NCBI RefSeq assembly: GCF_900115265.1
Contig: NZ_FOVU01000003.1
Coordinates: forward strand, 186,001 to 250,000
Length of the DNA: 64,000 nt
Direction: 5' to 3'
DNA from: Bradyrhizobium sp. Ghvi
GTDB taxonomy: Bacteria > Pseudomonadota > Alphaproteobacteria > Rhizobiales > Xanthobacteraceae
Part shown: one piece after another, positions 10,477 to 19,506 of the stretch
Layout: every line of letters begins with the position of its first letter
Numbering within the stretch: the first letter of the stretch is position 1
Translations under genes and position numbers: made by a program
The notes under the pieces: generated by a model
Told to the model about the DNA's origin: nothing
Databases searched by the model: none
Seen by the model: the letters and a program-made list of their open reading frames with translations, nothing else

Positions 10477-11307
10477 CTAGTGTCGGAACGGATAGGCTAG
10501 CTGACCGGGGAATTCCTTCGGCATGGTCGCTTCATCCTTGCCGTAGCCCTGCGGCAGTTCACCGTTCGGCATGCGATAGGTCCCGAACAGCACATCCCAG
10601 ATCGGAAAGGTGCCGGCAAAATTGGTATCGCCGCCTTCTTCGAGAGGCGTGTGATGCCAGCGGTGGAATACCGGGGTCGCCAGCACATATCGGAACGGAC
10701 CGAAAGTCCAGTTCAGATTGGCGTGCACGAAGGCAGAGTGGAAGGTCGTGAACGGACCGACCCAGATCATCACGTTCGGCGAAATGCCGGCCATCAGCAG
10801 CACGACGTCCACACCGATCGTGCCGAGCATCAGATTGACCGGATGGAAGCGGGCCGCCGAAATCCAGCTGATCTCCTCCGAAGAGTGATGGACCGCGTGA
10901 TATTTCCAGAACCCGCCGCCATGAAACAGCCGGTGCAGCCAGTACAGCATGAAATCCGACGCGACCAGGAACAGCACGCCCTGCAGCCAGAGCGGCAGTT
11001 GCGACAGCGGGCCGTGGCCGTTGTCGTAGAAGGCGATCAGTTCGTCGGCGTCGTGGATGTTGAAGACGATGCCGGCCGTGACGATCAACAGGCCGATACG
11101 CATGGTGCGGGCAAACACCGGAACGAAGAACCAGTAGCAGATGTCGGTCACGATCTCGCGCTTGCGCCACCACGACGGACCGGGATTGCAGGCCCAGAAA
11201 TGCTCGAGCACAGTGAACACCAGCGCGAGCACGAGCGTGACAGGGATTACCTTCTCGATGGTCTCGCCCAGCATCAGGGCGACTTGCATGGGCAGGCTCG
11301 ACATCAT
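10477..11307 (-). CDS. Sterol desaturase / fatty acid hydroxylase family protein
   Basis: A 276-residue membrane protein with three histidine clusters of the di-iron family: HRLFH (125-129), HAVHH (137-141) and HRWHH (215-219), set among hydrophobic segments. These enzymes hydroxylate or desaturate lipid substrates using oxygen; the substrate here cannot be told from sequence. Two adjacent Met codons, and another at residue 7, make the exact start uncertain by a few residues. It is divergent from the flp pilin gene. Confidence 0.87.
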   Translation of the reverse strand: MMSSLPMQVALMLGETIEKVIPVTLVLALVFTVLEHFWACNPGPSWWRKREIVTDICYWFFVPVFARTMRIGLLIVTAGIVFNIHDADELIAFYDNGHGPLSQLPLWLQGVLFLVASDFMLYWLHRLFHGGGFWKYHAVHHSSEEISWISAARFHPVNLMLGTIGVDVVLLMAGISPNVMIWVGPFTTFHSAFVHANLNWTFGPFRYVLATPVFHRWHHTPLEEGGDTNFAGTFPIWDVLFGTYRMPNGELPQGYGKDEATMPKEFPGQLAYPFRH

Positions 11308-11559
11308 CGCTTGTTTTCCGGGCTGCTGATCTGACCTACGCCTACTCCGCGAGATTTAAGGGACGGTGAAGTTGGCGGCGCGTTCGGAACTGCAACGAAT
11401 CGCAGGCCCGCCTTAAGGCGAAATTCACTTTGGCCAAAAGCATCACGCCGGATACGGGTTTGACTGGTCGAATTAACCCCGCCGAAAGAGCTCGGCTCAC
11501 ATGGTCGTCCCGTCAAGACAGCGCCGAACGTGGCGACCTCACCCAGATGGAGTTAGTTC

Positions 11560-11724
11560 ATGAAGCACATGATTGCGCGTTTCGCCAAGGATGAATCCGG
11601 CGCCACCGCTATCGAATACGGCCTGATCGCCGCGGGCATCGCGCTGGCGATCATCACCGTCGTCAACAGCCTCGGCACCACGCTGAACGCCAAGTTCGGC
11701 TCGATCAGCGCCTCGCTGAAGTAA
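11560..11724 (+). CDS. flp: Flp/Fap-type pilin
   Basis: A 54-residue prepilin, MKHMIARFAKDESGATAIEY followed by a hydrophobic helix GLIAAGIALAIITVVNSLG. The Flp processing site is clear: cleavage after Gly14, with Glu at +5 and Tyr at +6 of the mature protein. CpaA would cleave it and the Tad machinery assemble it into an adhesive pilus. GGAG lies about 9 bp before the ATG. It is the first gene of the pilus locus and has its own terminator, as expected for a highly expressed major subunit. Confidence 0.95.
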   Translation: MKHMIARFAKDESGATAIEYGLIAAGIALAIITVVNSLGTTLNAKFGSISASLK

Positions 11725-11748
11725 GCCGACCGACAAACGACGGCAAAT

Positions 11749-11769
11749 GCCCCGGACCTCCGGGGCTTT
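11749..11769 (+). terminator. Terminator after the flp pilin gene
   Basis: GCCCCGG, loop ACCT, CCGGGGC followed by TTTG. It lies 25 bp after the flp stop, separating abundant pilin mRNA from the assembly genes. The T-run is short. Confidence 0.7.
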
Positions 11770-11782
11770 GTCTTTCTGGTGT

Positions 11783-11941
11783 GTGCGAGTTCCAGTGGCG
11801 TTGCGTAAGCACAGGACCGATGCCGCGATTGCGGCGAACGAGGCGGATACAGCACGCATCGACGCGTCGGCCTATTGGGTCTGTCTGGCGCTGCTGCTCG
11901 CCATTGGCATGCTCGCAATCCGTATCGCCAGCATGTGGTGA
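11783..11941 (+). CDS. Possible small single-span membrane protein
   Basis: An open frame of about 52 residues from a GTG (another GTG lies at 11795): a polar N-terminal half, then WVCLALLLAIGMLAIRIASM, a good transmembrane segment at the C-terminus. It sits between the flp terminator and cpaA. No ribosome site is strong and I recognise no family, so it may be a real small pilus-locus protein or chance. Confidence 0.35.
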   Translation: MRVPVALRKHRTDAAIAANEADTARIDASAYWVCLALLLAIGMLAIRIASMW

Positions 11942-12065
11942 AGCGCCCGCGCCGGGCTGCCGATTCCGAACTCCTCGCAGCCGTTGTCGGTTTGTTTAGC
12001 ACTGCGCGCTAGCATGCGCCGACGCGCCGATCCGGCAACTGACTTAAGGCCTCAAGACGCAGCCC

Positions 12066-12590
12066 ATGATCCTTGACCTTGCGCGCCTCCTGCTCTTCCC
12101 GGCCCTGATGGCGTTTGCAGCCGCCAGCGATCTCTTCACCATGACGATCTCGAACCGCGTGTCGATGGCGCTGGTCGCAGGTTTCTTCGTGCTTGCTCTC
12201 GCCGGTGGCATGGCACCTTACGAGGTGCTGAGCCATGTCGGCGCCGGCGCGTTGCTCCTCGTCGTGGCCTTTACCTGCTTTGCGATGGGCTGGATGGGCG
12301 GCGGCGACGCCAAGATCGCGGCTTCGGTGGCGCTCTGGTTCGGCTTCGCTCAATTGATGGATTTCCTGCTCTACGCCTCGCTGTTCGGCGGAGCGCTGAC
12401 GCTCCTTCTGCTCCAGTTTCGGCAATGGCCGCTGCCTTACGGGCTCGCCGGTCAGGCCTGGCTGGCGCGGCTGCACGCCAAGGAGAGCGGCATTCCCTAC
12501 GGCATCGCGCTCGCGCTTGGCGCATTGATGATCTATCCCGAGACCGAATGGGTGAAAGCGATCGACCTCGCTCACCTCGCACTGCGCTGA
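12066..12590 (+). CDS. cpaA: Prepilin peptidase CpaA (A24 family)
   Basis: A 174-residue polytopic protein. The two catalytic aspartates of type IV prepilin peptidases are visible: Asp22 in AAASDLFTM and Asp81 in the MGGGDAK (GxGD) motif. It lacks the N-terminal methyltransferase part of PilD, as usual for CpaA/TadV. It removes the leader from Flp prepilin at the inner membrane. It lies between flp and cpaB. Confidence 0.93.
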   Translation: MILDLARLLLFPALMAFAAASDLFTMTISNRVSMALVAGFFVLALAGGMAPYEVLSHVGAGALLLVVAFTCFAMGWMGGGDAKIAASVALWFGFAQLMDFLLYASLFGGALTLLLLQFRQWPLPYGLAGQAWLARLHAKESGIPYGIALALGALMIYPETEWVKAIDLAHLALR

Positions 12591-12716
12591 ACGCCCCGGA
12601 TAAACCAGGCGTTAAGGCGATTTAGATACGCCTCATTAACCATGCTTTGACGAATAGCTGGTCAACTGCCGATTACGGCGGCGGCAGCGTCGCGGCGTTC
12701 TGTGGAAAGTGAGCGT

Positions 12717-13514
12717 ATGAATAGGGCACGCATTGTCGTCCTGGCGGTCGCCATCTGCGCCGGCGGTATCGCCGCGTATCTGGCGAGCAGCACGGACTCT
12801 GCGCCGCCTCCAGCGGCTCCGGTCGCGCAGCTCCCCACCACTGACGTTCTGGTCGCCAAGAATGACATCGGTCTCGGCCAGACAGTCAAGCCGGAAGACG
12901 TGCAATGGCAGACCTGGCCGACCGCAACGGCCAGCGCCACCTTCATCCGCCGCAGCGAGCGCCCTGACGGCGCGACCCAGGTCGTCGGCTCGATCGCGCG
13001 CGCCCCATTCATCCAGGGCGAGCCGATCCGCGACCAGAAGCTGGTCAAGGCCGACGGCTCCGGATTCATGGCTGCGATCCTGCCCAGCGGCATGCGGGCC
13101 GTCTCGACCGAAATTTCTCCGGAGACCGGTGCCGGCGGCTTCATCCTACCGAACGATCGCGTCGACGTTCTTCTCACGCGCCGCCTCAAGAACCCCGACC
13201 AGACTCCCGGCGCCCAGGACATTGTCAGGTCCGAGATCATCCTGGTCAATGTCCGCGTCCTCGCGATCGACCAGGCTCCGAAGGAGAAGGACGGCCAGAA
13301 CGCGGTGGTCGGCAAGACCGTGACCTTGGAGCTCAATGCTGCACAAACCCAGCTGCTGTCCTCGTCCCGCCAGGCCGGAACGCTGTCGCTGGCGCTGCGC
13401 AGCATTGCGGACAACAAGACGACCGAGATCACGCTCGATGATTCCGCGCAGAAGCGCGAGGGCGTTTCGATCATTCGCTACGGCGTCCCAACCCAGGCGA
13501 CGAAGGCACAATGA
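12717..13514 (+). CDS. cpaB: Flp pilus assembly protein CpaB (RcpC)
   Basis: The ATG at 12717 (MNRARIVVLAVAICAGGIAA) has GGAAAG 7 bp upstream and is preferred to a GTG five codons earlier, giving 265 residues. An N-terminal membrane anchor is followed by an SAF-type domain (DVLVAKNDIGLGQTVKPEDV) and a GSIARAPFIQGEPIRDQKLV stretch, then GRAVSTEIS-like and NDRVDVLLTRR segments. CpaB is a periplasmic part of the Tad secretion apparatus near the secretin. Its stop overlaps an in-frame ATG of cpaC by 4 bp. Confidence 0.9.
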   Translation: MNRARIVVLAVAICAGGIAAYLASSTDSAPPPAAPVAQLPTTDVLVAKNDIGLGQTVKPEDVQWQTWPTATASATFIRRSERPDGATQVVGSIARAPFIQGEPIRDQKLVKADGSGFMAAILPSGMRAVSTEISPETGAGGFILPNDRVDVLLTRRLKNPDQTPGAQDIVRSEIILVNVRVLAIDQAPKEKDGQNAVVGKTVTLELNAAQTQLLSSSRQAGTLSLALRSIADNKTTEITLDDSAQKREGVSIIRYGVPTQATKAQ

Positions 13515-13525
13515 GGACAGTCGAC

Positions 13526-15001
13526 ATGAAATGCGGGGCAGATCTGACAACGATGCGAACTTCGATGGTTCGCGCCCTGTCGTTCTCGGCCGCTCTCGCG
13601 CTGACGCTCAATCCCGCGCTGACGCCCGTGATCGCCGCAGACTACCGTCCCGTGGCGCCGGTTGCGGCCGACGGCCAGATGAACGCGCGCTTCCTCTCGC
13701 TCGGCGTCGGCAAGTCGATCGTGATCGACCTGCCGCGCGATATCAAGGACGTGCTGGTCGCCGATCCCAAGATCGCCAATGCGGTCGTGCGCTCGGCGCA
13801 GCGCGCCTACATCATCGGCGCCACGGTCGGCCAGACCAACATCGTGTTCTTCGATTCCGCCGGCCAGCAAATCGCGGCCTATGACATTGCGGTCAAGCGC
13901 GATCTCAATGGCGTGCGTGCCGCGCTGAAGCAAATCCTGCCGAATTCCGACATCCAGATCGACGGTCTCGGCGAGGGAGTCGTCCTGAGCGGCTCGGCGG
14001 CAAACCCGCTGGAAGCGCAACAGGCCAACGATCTCGCCGCGCGCCTGGTCGGCGGCGCCGACAAGGTGGTGAACTCCATCGTGGTCCGCGGCCGCGACCA
14101 GGTGATGCTGAAAGTGACGGTGGCCGAGGTCCAGCGCAACATCGTCAAGCAGCTCGGCATCGACCTGTCCGCAAACCTGAACTACGGCACCTCGGTGGTG
14201 AGCTTCACCAACACCAATCCGTTCACGGCTCTCGGCCACAATCTCGTCGATGGCAACAATCTGACCTCGAAGTTCGGCGCGGCCCCCTCGGTGCAGGCCA
14301 CCCTGCGTGCGATGGAAACCGCGGGCGTGATCCGCACGCTGGCCGAGCCGAACCTGACCGCGATCTCCGGCGAATCGGCGACCTTCATTGCCGGCGGCGA
14401 ATTTCCGGTTCCGGCAGGCTATGCGTGCGATCCCACCACGCATGTCTGTACCACCCAGATCAGCTTCAAGAAGTTCGGCATCTCGCTCAACTTCACCCCC
14501 GTTGTTCTGACCGAAGGCAAGATCAGCCTGCGGGTGATGACCGAGGTCTCGGAACTGTCGAACGAAAACGCGATCACGCTCTCCCAGGCCGTCACCTCGA
14601 CGTCGGTGAACTCGGTGACGGTGCCTTCGATCCGGACCCGCCGTGCCGAGACCTCGCTGGAAATTCCTTCCGGCGGCGCGATGGCGATGGCCGGATTGAT
14701 CCAGCAGCAGACCAAGCAGGCGGTGAGCGGACTGCCAGGCCTGATGCAGCTGCCGATCCTCGGCACGCTGTTCCGCAGCCGCGACTTCGTCAACAACGCG
14801 ACCGAACTGGTCGTGATCGTGACGCCCTATGTCGTTCGCGCTACGGCGCCAAAGGACCTGTCGCGGCCTGATGACGGCTTCGCGGCGCCTGCGGACCCGC
14901 AGGCAGAGCTGATTGGCAACATCAACCGCATCTACGGGGTACCCGGCAAGACCGAGCCGGCTCGCAACTACCGCGGCACCTACGGCTTCATCACCGACTG
15001 A
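13526..15001 (+). CDS. cpaC: Pilus secretin CpaC (RcpA)
   Basis: An outer-membrane secretin for Flp pili. After a signal peptide ending VIAADYRP come a CpaC N-terminal domain (MNARFLSLGVGKSIVIDLPR), a BON-like region, and the secretin core with VPSIRTRRAETSLEIPSGG and GLPGLMQLPILGTLF. The ATG at 13526 has AGGACAG about 9 bp upstream. An alternative ATG at 13511 overlaps cpaB by 4 bp and would add five residues. Length is normal, about 490 residues. Between the N domain and the core there is a Cys pair (YACDPTTHVCTT). Confidence 0.93.
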   Translation: MKCGADLTTMRTSMVRALSFSAALALTLNPALTPVIAADYRPVAPVAADGQMNARFLSLGVGKSIVIDLPRDIKDVLVADPKIANAVVRSAQRAYIIGATVGQTNIVFFDSAGQQIAAYDIAVKRDLNGVRAALKQILPNSDIQIDGLGEGVVLSGSAANPLEAQQANDLAARLVGGADKVVNSIVVRGRDQVMLKVTVAEVQRNIVKQLGIDLSANLNYGTSVVSFTNTNPFTALGHNLVDGNNLTSKFGAAPSVQATLRAMETAGVIRTLAEPNLTAISGESATFIAGGEFPVPAGYACDPTTHVCTTQISFKKFGISLNFTPVVLTEGKISLRVMTEVSELSNENAITLSQAVTSTSVNSVTVPSIRTRRAETSLEIPSGGAMAMAGLIQQQTKQAVSGLPGLMQLPILGTLFRSRDFVNNATELVVIVTPYVVRATAPKDLSRPDDGFAAPADPQAELIGNINRIYGVPGKTEPARNYRGTYGFITD

Positions 15002-15021
15002 GGCGGAACGGGGACTTCACG

Positions 15022-15756
15022 ATGACCATAAGACCACCCCAGATTCGCAAACGCGCCATCGCCATCGGTGGCGCGCTGGTCGGTATCGGGCTCGCGCTCG
15101 GCGGTTGCCAGCACGACGAAGTGACCACGGCCTCCATCCCCGACGACTACAAGCAGCGTCATCCGATCGCGATCGAGGAGCAGAACCGCTCGATCGTCCT
15201 CTTCGTCGGTCACTCCCGCGGCGGCTTGACGGCGGCTCAGCGCGCCGACGTGATGGGCCTGGCCTCGACCTGGCTGCACGAGGGCACCGGCGCCATCCAC
15301 ATCGACGTGCCGACGGGAGTACCCAACGCCCGTCCGGTGACGGAATCCATGCACGAGATTCAGGCGATGCTGGCGGCTGCGGGCGTGCCGCCGCGCGGCA
15401 TCATCGCTCGTCCCTACCAGCCTGAGGACAAGCGCTTCCTGCCCCCGATCCGGCTGACCTATTCGAAGATCGCCGCGGTTGCGGGTCCGTGCGGCCTGTG
15501 GCCGGAGGACATCGGCCCCTCGATGAAGAACAAGAGCTGGTTCGAGAACAAGGACTATTACAATTTCGGCTGCGCCTACCAGCGCAACCTCGCGGCAATG
15601 GTCGACAATCCCACCGACCTCGAACAGCCGCGGCCCGAAACACCGGCCTATACGGTGCGGCGTACCGCCGCCTTCGAGAAGTATCGCAAGGGTAATCCGA
15701 CGGCAATCACCTATCCCGAGGCCGAAAGGGCCAAACTCAGCGACACCGGCAAATGA
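15022..15756 (+). CDS. cpaD: Pilus assembly lipoprotein CpaD
   Basis: A 244-residue protein with a lipoprotein signal (ALVGIGLALGGCQ, lipobox LGGC). It then carries the CpaD hallmark DDYKQRHPIAIEEQNRSIVL and, later, NKSWFENKDYYNFGCAYQRN LAAMVDNPTDLEQPR in two adjoining pieces. CpaD is an outer-membrane pilotin-like component of the Tad channel. It follows cpaC by 20 bp and overlaps cpaE by 4 bp. Confidence 0.92.
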   Translation: MTIRPPQIRKRAIAIGGALVGIGLALGGCQHDEVTTASIPDDYKQRHPIAIEEQNRSIVLFVGHSRGGLTAAQRADVMGLASTWLHEGTGAIHIDVPTGVPNARPVTESMHEIQAMLAAAGVPPRGIIARPYQPEDKRFLPPIRLTYSKIAAVAGPCGLWPEDIGPSMKNKSWFENKDYYNFGCAYQRNLAAMVDNPTDLEQPRPETPAYTVRRTAAFEKYRKGNPTAITYPEAERAKLSDTGK

Positions 15757-17018
15757 TCAGCTACGCGCGCCAGACACAAGAAGAACAGCCGGAAGCCCCT
15801 CCGCCGGTCGAGGAGCATATTGCGCCCGCGCCTCGCGTTTCGGTCCAGGCCTTCTGCGAAACCGTGGAGACCGCCGCCGCCGTGCAATCGGCCGGCGAGG
15901 ATCGTCGTCTCGGCAAGGCCCATCTGAAGATCCAGATGGGCGGCATGATGGCTGCGATCGAAGCCTATCGCTCGGCGCCCACGCCGAACGTGATCGTACT
16001 CGAGAGCGACGCCCGCAGCGACCTGCTGACCGGGCTCGACCAGCTCGCCACAGTCTGTGACGCCGGTACCCGCGTCGTCGTGATCGGCCGCATCAACGAC
16101 GTCATGCTCTACCGTGAGCTGGTGCGTCGCGGCGTCAGCGATTACGTGCTCGCACCGGTCGGTGCGATCGATGTCGTGCGCTCGATCTGCAATCTGTTCT
16201 CGGCTCCCGAAGCCAAGGCGGTCGGCCGCATCATCGCCGTGGTCGGAGCCAAGGGTGGCGTCGGCGCCTCCACCATCTCCCACAACGTCGCCTGGGCGAT
16301 TGCGCGGGACCTCGCGATGGACGCCGTGGTCGCCGATCTCGACCTGGCCTTCGGCACCGCCGGACTCGACTACAATCAGGACCCGCCGCAGGGCATCGCG
16401 GACGCCGTGTTCTCGCCCGATCGCGTCGATACCGCGTTCGTCGACCGCCTGCTGTCGAAATGCACGGACCATCTGAGCCTGCTGGCCGCGCCGGCGACGC
16501 TCGACCGGGTCTATGATTTCGGGACCGACGCATTTGATGCGGTGTTCGACACGCTGCGCGCGACCATGCCCTGCATCGTGCTCGACATCCCGCATCAATG
16601 GTCCGGCTGGACCAAGCGCGCTCTGATCGGTGCAGACGACATTTTGATTGTGGCGGCGCCCGATCTTGCCAATCTGCGCAACACCAAGAACCTGTTCGAC
16701 CTGCTAAAGGCCGCACGCCCCAACGACCGCCCGCCACTGTACTGCCTGAACCAGGTCGGTATTCCCAAGCGGCCGGAGATCGCCGCCACGGAATTCGCCA
16801 AGGCGATCGAGAGCCAGCCCGTGGTTTCGATTCCGTTCGAGCCGCAGACCTTCGGCGCGGCCGCCAACAACGGTCAAATGATCGCGGAGATCTCCGCCAA
16901 CCATAAGTCGATCGAGATGTTCCTCCAGATCGCCCAGCGCCTGACCGGCCGCAGCGAGACGAAGAAACAAAAGTCGTCCTTGCTTTCACCGCTGATTGAG
17001 AAGTTGCGGGGAAAATAA
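15753..17018 (+). CDS. cpaE: Pilus assembly ATPase CpaE (TadZ-like)
   Basis: 421 residues. The N-terminal half resembles a response-regulator receiver fold; the C-terminal half is a ParA/MinD-like ATPase with the deviant Walker A GAKGGVGAST near residue 167 and VVADLDLAFGTAGLDYNQDP. CpaE/TadZ places the pilus machine at the cell pole. The start overlaps the cpaD stop by 4 bp. Length and order are typical of alphaproteobacterial loci. Confidence 0.92.
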   Translation: MISYARQTQEEQPEAPPPVEEHIAPAPRVSVQAFCETVETAAAVQSAGEDRRLGKAHLKIQMGGMMAAIEAYRSAPTPNVIVLESDARSDLLTGLDQLATVCDAGTRVVVIGRINDVMLYRELVRRGVSDYVLAPVGAIDVVRSICNLFSAPEAKAVGRIIAVVGAKGGVGASTISHNVAWAIARDLAMDAVVADLDLAFGTAGLDYNQDPPQGIADAVFSPDRVDTAFVDRLLSKCTDHLSLLAAPATLDRVYDFGTDAFDAVFDTLRATMPCIVLDIPHQWSGWTKRALIGADDILIVAAPDLANLRNTKNLFDLLKAARPNDRPPLYCLNQVGIPKRPEIAATEFAKAIESQPVVSIPFEPQTFGAAANNGQMIAEISANHKSIEMFLQIAQRLTGRSETKKQKSSLLSPLIEKLRGK

Positions 17019-17039
17019 GCCGCCGCATGGAGTTGTTAA

Positions 17040-18503
17040 GTGTTCGGTAAGCGTAGCGGAACAGACACCGACTTTCGGGCTCCCAAGCCCGGCGCCGTGT
17101 CGCCAGAGCCTGCCCCGGCTCCGGCGCCGACGGTGTCGCGCGCGCCGCCCCCGCCGGCCGTCGCGTCCCCGCCGCTCGCCCCCTCCCGGCCCCCGCCGGT
17201 GATGGAAACTCGCCGCTCGGACAACTATTACGAAGTCAAGGCGACCATCTTCGGCGCGCTGATCGAGGCCATCGACCTCGCCCAGCTTGCCAAGCTCGAC
17301 TCCGAATCCGCGCGCGAAGAGATCCGCGACATCGTCAACGAGATCATCGCGATCAAGAACATCGTGATGTCGATCGCCGAGCAGGAAGAGCTGCTCGACG
17401 ATATCTGCAACGACGTGCTCGGCTACGGGCCACTCGAGCCACTGCTCGCCCGCGACGACATCGCCGACATCATGGTGAACGGGGCCGGCACGGTGTTCAT
17501 CGAAGTCAGCGGCAAGATCCAGCGGACCGGTATCCGCTTCCGCGACAACCAGCAGCTCCTCAACATTTGCCAGCGCATCGTCAGTCAGGTCGGCCGGCGC
17601 GTCGACGAATCCTCGCCGATCTGTGACGCCCGCCTCGCTGACGGCTCCCGCGTCAACGCCATCGTGCCGCCGCTCGCGATCGACGGCCCCGCGCTCACCA
17701 TCCGCAAATTCAAGAAGGACAAGCTGACGCTCGATCAGCTCGTCAAGTTCGGCGCGATTTCGCCCGAAGGCGCCGAAATCCTCCAGATCATCGGTCGCGT
17801 GCGTTGCAACGTGCTGATCTCCGGCGGTACCGGCTCCGGCAAGACCACGCTGCTCAACTGCCTGACCAACTACATCGAGCACGACGAGCGCGTCATCACC
17901 TGCGAGGACGCAGCCGAACTCCAACTGCAGCAGCCCCATGTGGTGCGGCTCGAAACCCGCCCGCCCAACATCGAAGGCGAAGGCCAGGTCACGATGCGCG
18001 AACTGGTGCGCAACTGTCTTCGTATGCGTCCCGAACGCATCATCGTCGGCGAAGTCCGCGGCCCGGAGGCTTTCGACCTGCTCCAGGCCATGAACACCGG
18101 CCACGACGGTTCGATGGGAACGCTGCATGCCAACAATCCCCGCGAAGCGCTGTCACGCTGCGAATCCATGATCACGATGGGTGGCTTCTCCCTGCCCTCG
18201 CGCACTATCCGCGAGATGATCTGCGCCTCGATCGACGTCATCGTCCAGGCCGCGCGTCTGCGCGACGGCTCGCGCCGCATCACGCACATCACCGAGGTGA
18301 TGGGCATGGAAGGCGACACCATCATCACCCAGGACATCTTCCTCTACGACCTGATCGGCGAGGACGCCAACGGCAAGATCATCGGTCAGCACCGATCGAC
18401 CGGCATCGGCCGTCCGAAATTCTGGGAACGCGCACGCTATTACGGCGAAGAGAAACGCCTTGCCGCCGCGCTCGACGCTGCGGAAAAGAAACCGAATACG
18501 TGA
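17040..18503 (+). CDS. cpaF: Tad pilus assembly ATPase CpaF (TadA)
   Basis: A 487-residue secretion ATPase. A Pro/Ala-rich N-terminus (about 60 residues) is followed by the conserved [20 protein letters not shown], Walker [11 protein letters not shown], the Asp box [11 protein letters not shown], Walker [15 protein letters not shown] and the His box [16 protein letters not shown]. It drives Flp pilus extension. The start is GTG with GGAG 7 bp upstream; there is a 21-bp gap from cpaE. TadB and TadC follow. Confidence 0.95.
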   Translation: MFGKRSGTDTDFRAPKPGAVSPEPAPAPAPTVSRAPPPPAVASPPLAPSRPPPVMETRRSDNYYEVKATIFGALIEAIDLAQLAKLDSESAREEIRDIVNEIIAIKNIVMSIAEQEELLDDICNDVLGYGPLEPLLARDDIADIMVNGAGTVFIEVSGKIQRTGIRFRDNQQLLNICQRIVSQVGRRVDESSPICDARLADGSRVNAIVPPLAIDGPALTIRKFKKDKLTLDQLVKFGAISPEGAEILQIIGRVRCNVLISGGTGSGKTTLLNCLTNYIEHDERVITCEDAAELQLQQPHVVRLETRPPNIEGEGQVTMRELVRNCLRMRPERIIVGEVRGPEAFDLLQAMNTGHDGSMGTLHANNPREALSRCESMITMGGFSLPSRTIREMICASIDVIVQAARLRDGSRRITHITEVMGMEGDTIITQDIFLYDLIGEDANGKIIGQHRSTGIGRPKFWERARYYGEEKRLAAALDAAEKKPNT

Positions 18504-18519
18504 GCGGGCCGGCGCAGCC

Positions 18520-19497
18520 ATGAACATTCAGGTCCTCGCCCTCGCCTTCCTCGCCACCGCTGCCGTCGGCGGCATCGCTTGGGTCTTCCTCTATCCGATG
18601 CTCTCAGGCGAGCGGAAGGCGGAGAGCCGCCGCGCCTCGATCGCGCGCGCCGAAGCGCCCGCGACCCGCCAGGCCGAGAAGACCCAGCGTTCGCGCCGCG
18701 AGCAGGTGGAGAGCTCGCTCAAGGATCTCGAGGCGAGACGCTCGCAGGAGAAGAGCGTTCCGCTCAACATCCGCCTCTCGCAAGCCGGGCTCGACTGGAC
18801 GCCGCAGAAATTCTGGATCGTGTCCGGCGTCGTCGCCGGCGTGTTCTTCTTTGGCGCGCTGCTCGGTGGCGGCGGCCTGCTCGGTGCTGGCGGTCTCGCC
18901 TTTGCCGGCGGCTTCGGACTGCCGCGCTGGGCGCTCGGCTTCCTGAAGAAGCGGCGCGAGAACAAATTCCTGGCGGCCTTGCCCGACGCCGTCGACGTCA
19001 TCGTTCGCGGCATCAAGGCCGGCCTGCCACTGTTCGAATCCATCAAGGTCGTCGCGGCCGACGCGCCGGAGCCGCTGCGCAGCGAATTCCTGGCCATCAT
19101 CGAGACGCAGGCGATCGGCATGCCGCTCGGCGAGGCCTGCTCGCGCCTCTACGACCGCATGCCGCTGCCTGAGGCCAATTTCTTCGGTATCGTGGTGTCG
19201 ATCCAGCAGAAATCGGGCGGCAACCTTTCCGAAGCGCTGGGCAATCTCTCCAAGGTGTTGCGCGACCGCAAGAAGATGAAGGAAAAGATCCAGGCGATGT
19301 CGATGGAAGCCAAGGCCTCGGCCGGCATCATCGGCTCGCTGCCGCCGATCGTGATGTTCCTCGTCTATCTCACGACGCCCGGCTACATCTCCCTGCTGTG
19401 GACCCATCCCACCGGCCAGCTGATGCTGGTCGGCTGCGTCGTCTGGATGTCGATCGGCATCCTGGTGATGAAGAAGATGATCAACTTCGATTTTTGA
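18520..19497 (+). CDS. tadB: Tad pilus inner-membrane platform protein TadB
   Basis: The chosen ATG (MNIQVLALAFLATAAVGGIA) is 16 bp after the cpaF stop and gives 325 residues; the open frame reaching into cpaF is not used. A T2SSF domain is visible: LPDAVDVIVRGIKAGLPLFE, GMPLGEACSRLYDRMPLPEA and FFGIVVSIQQKSGGNLSEAL, with several membrane helices. It partners with TadC as the base for pilus assembly. Confidence 0.92.
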   Translation: MNIQVLALAFLATAAVGGIAWVFLYPMLSGERKAESRRASIARAEAPATRQAEKTQRSRREQVESSLKDLEARRSQEKSVPLNIRLSQAGLDWTPQKFWIVSGVVAGVFFFGALLGGGGLLGAGGLAFAGGFGLPRWALGFLKKRRENKFLAALPDAVDVIVRGIKAGLPLFESIKVVAADAPEPLRSEFLAIIETQAIGMPLGEACSRLYDRMPLPEANFFGIVVSIQQKSGGNLSEALGNLSKVLRDRKKMKEKIQAMSMEAKASAGIIGSLPPIVMFLVYLTTPGYISLLWTHPTGQLMLVGCVVWMSIGILVMKKMINFDF

Positions 19498-19506
19498 TGG
19501 TGCCGT

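Noticed and set aside
13478..14443. Minus-strand open frame within cpaC
   Set aside because: Antisense shadow with no motif support.
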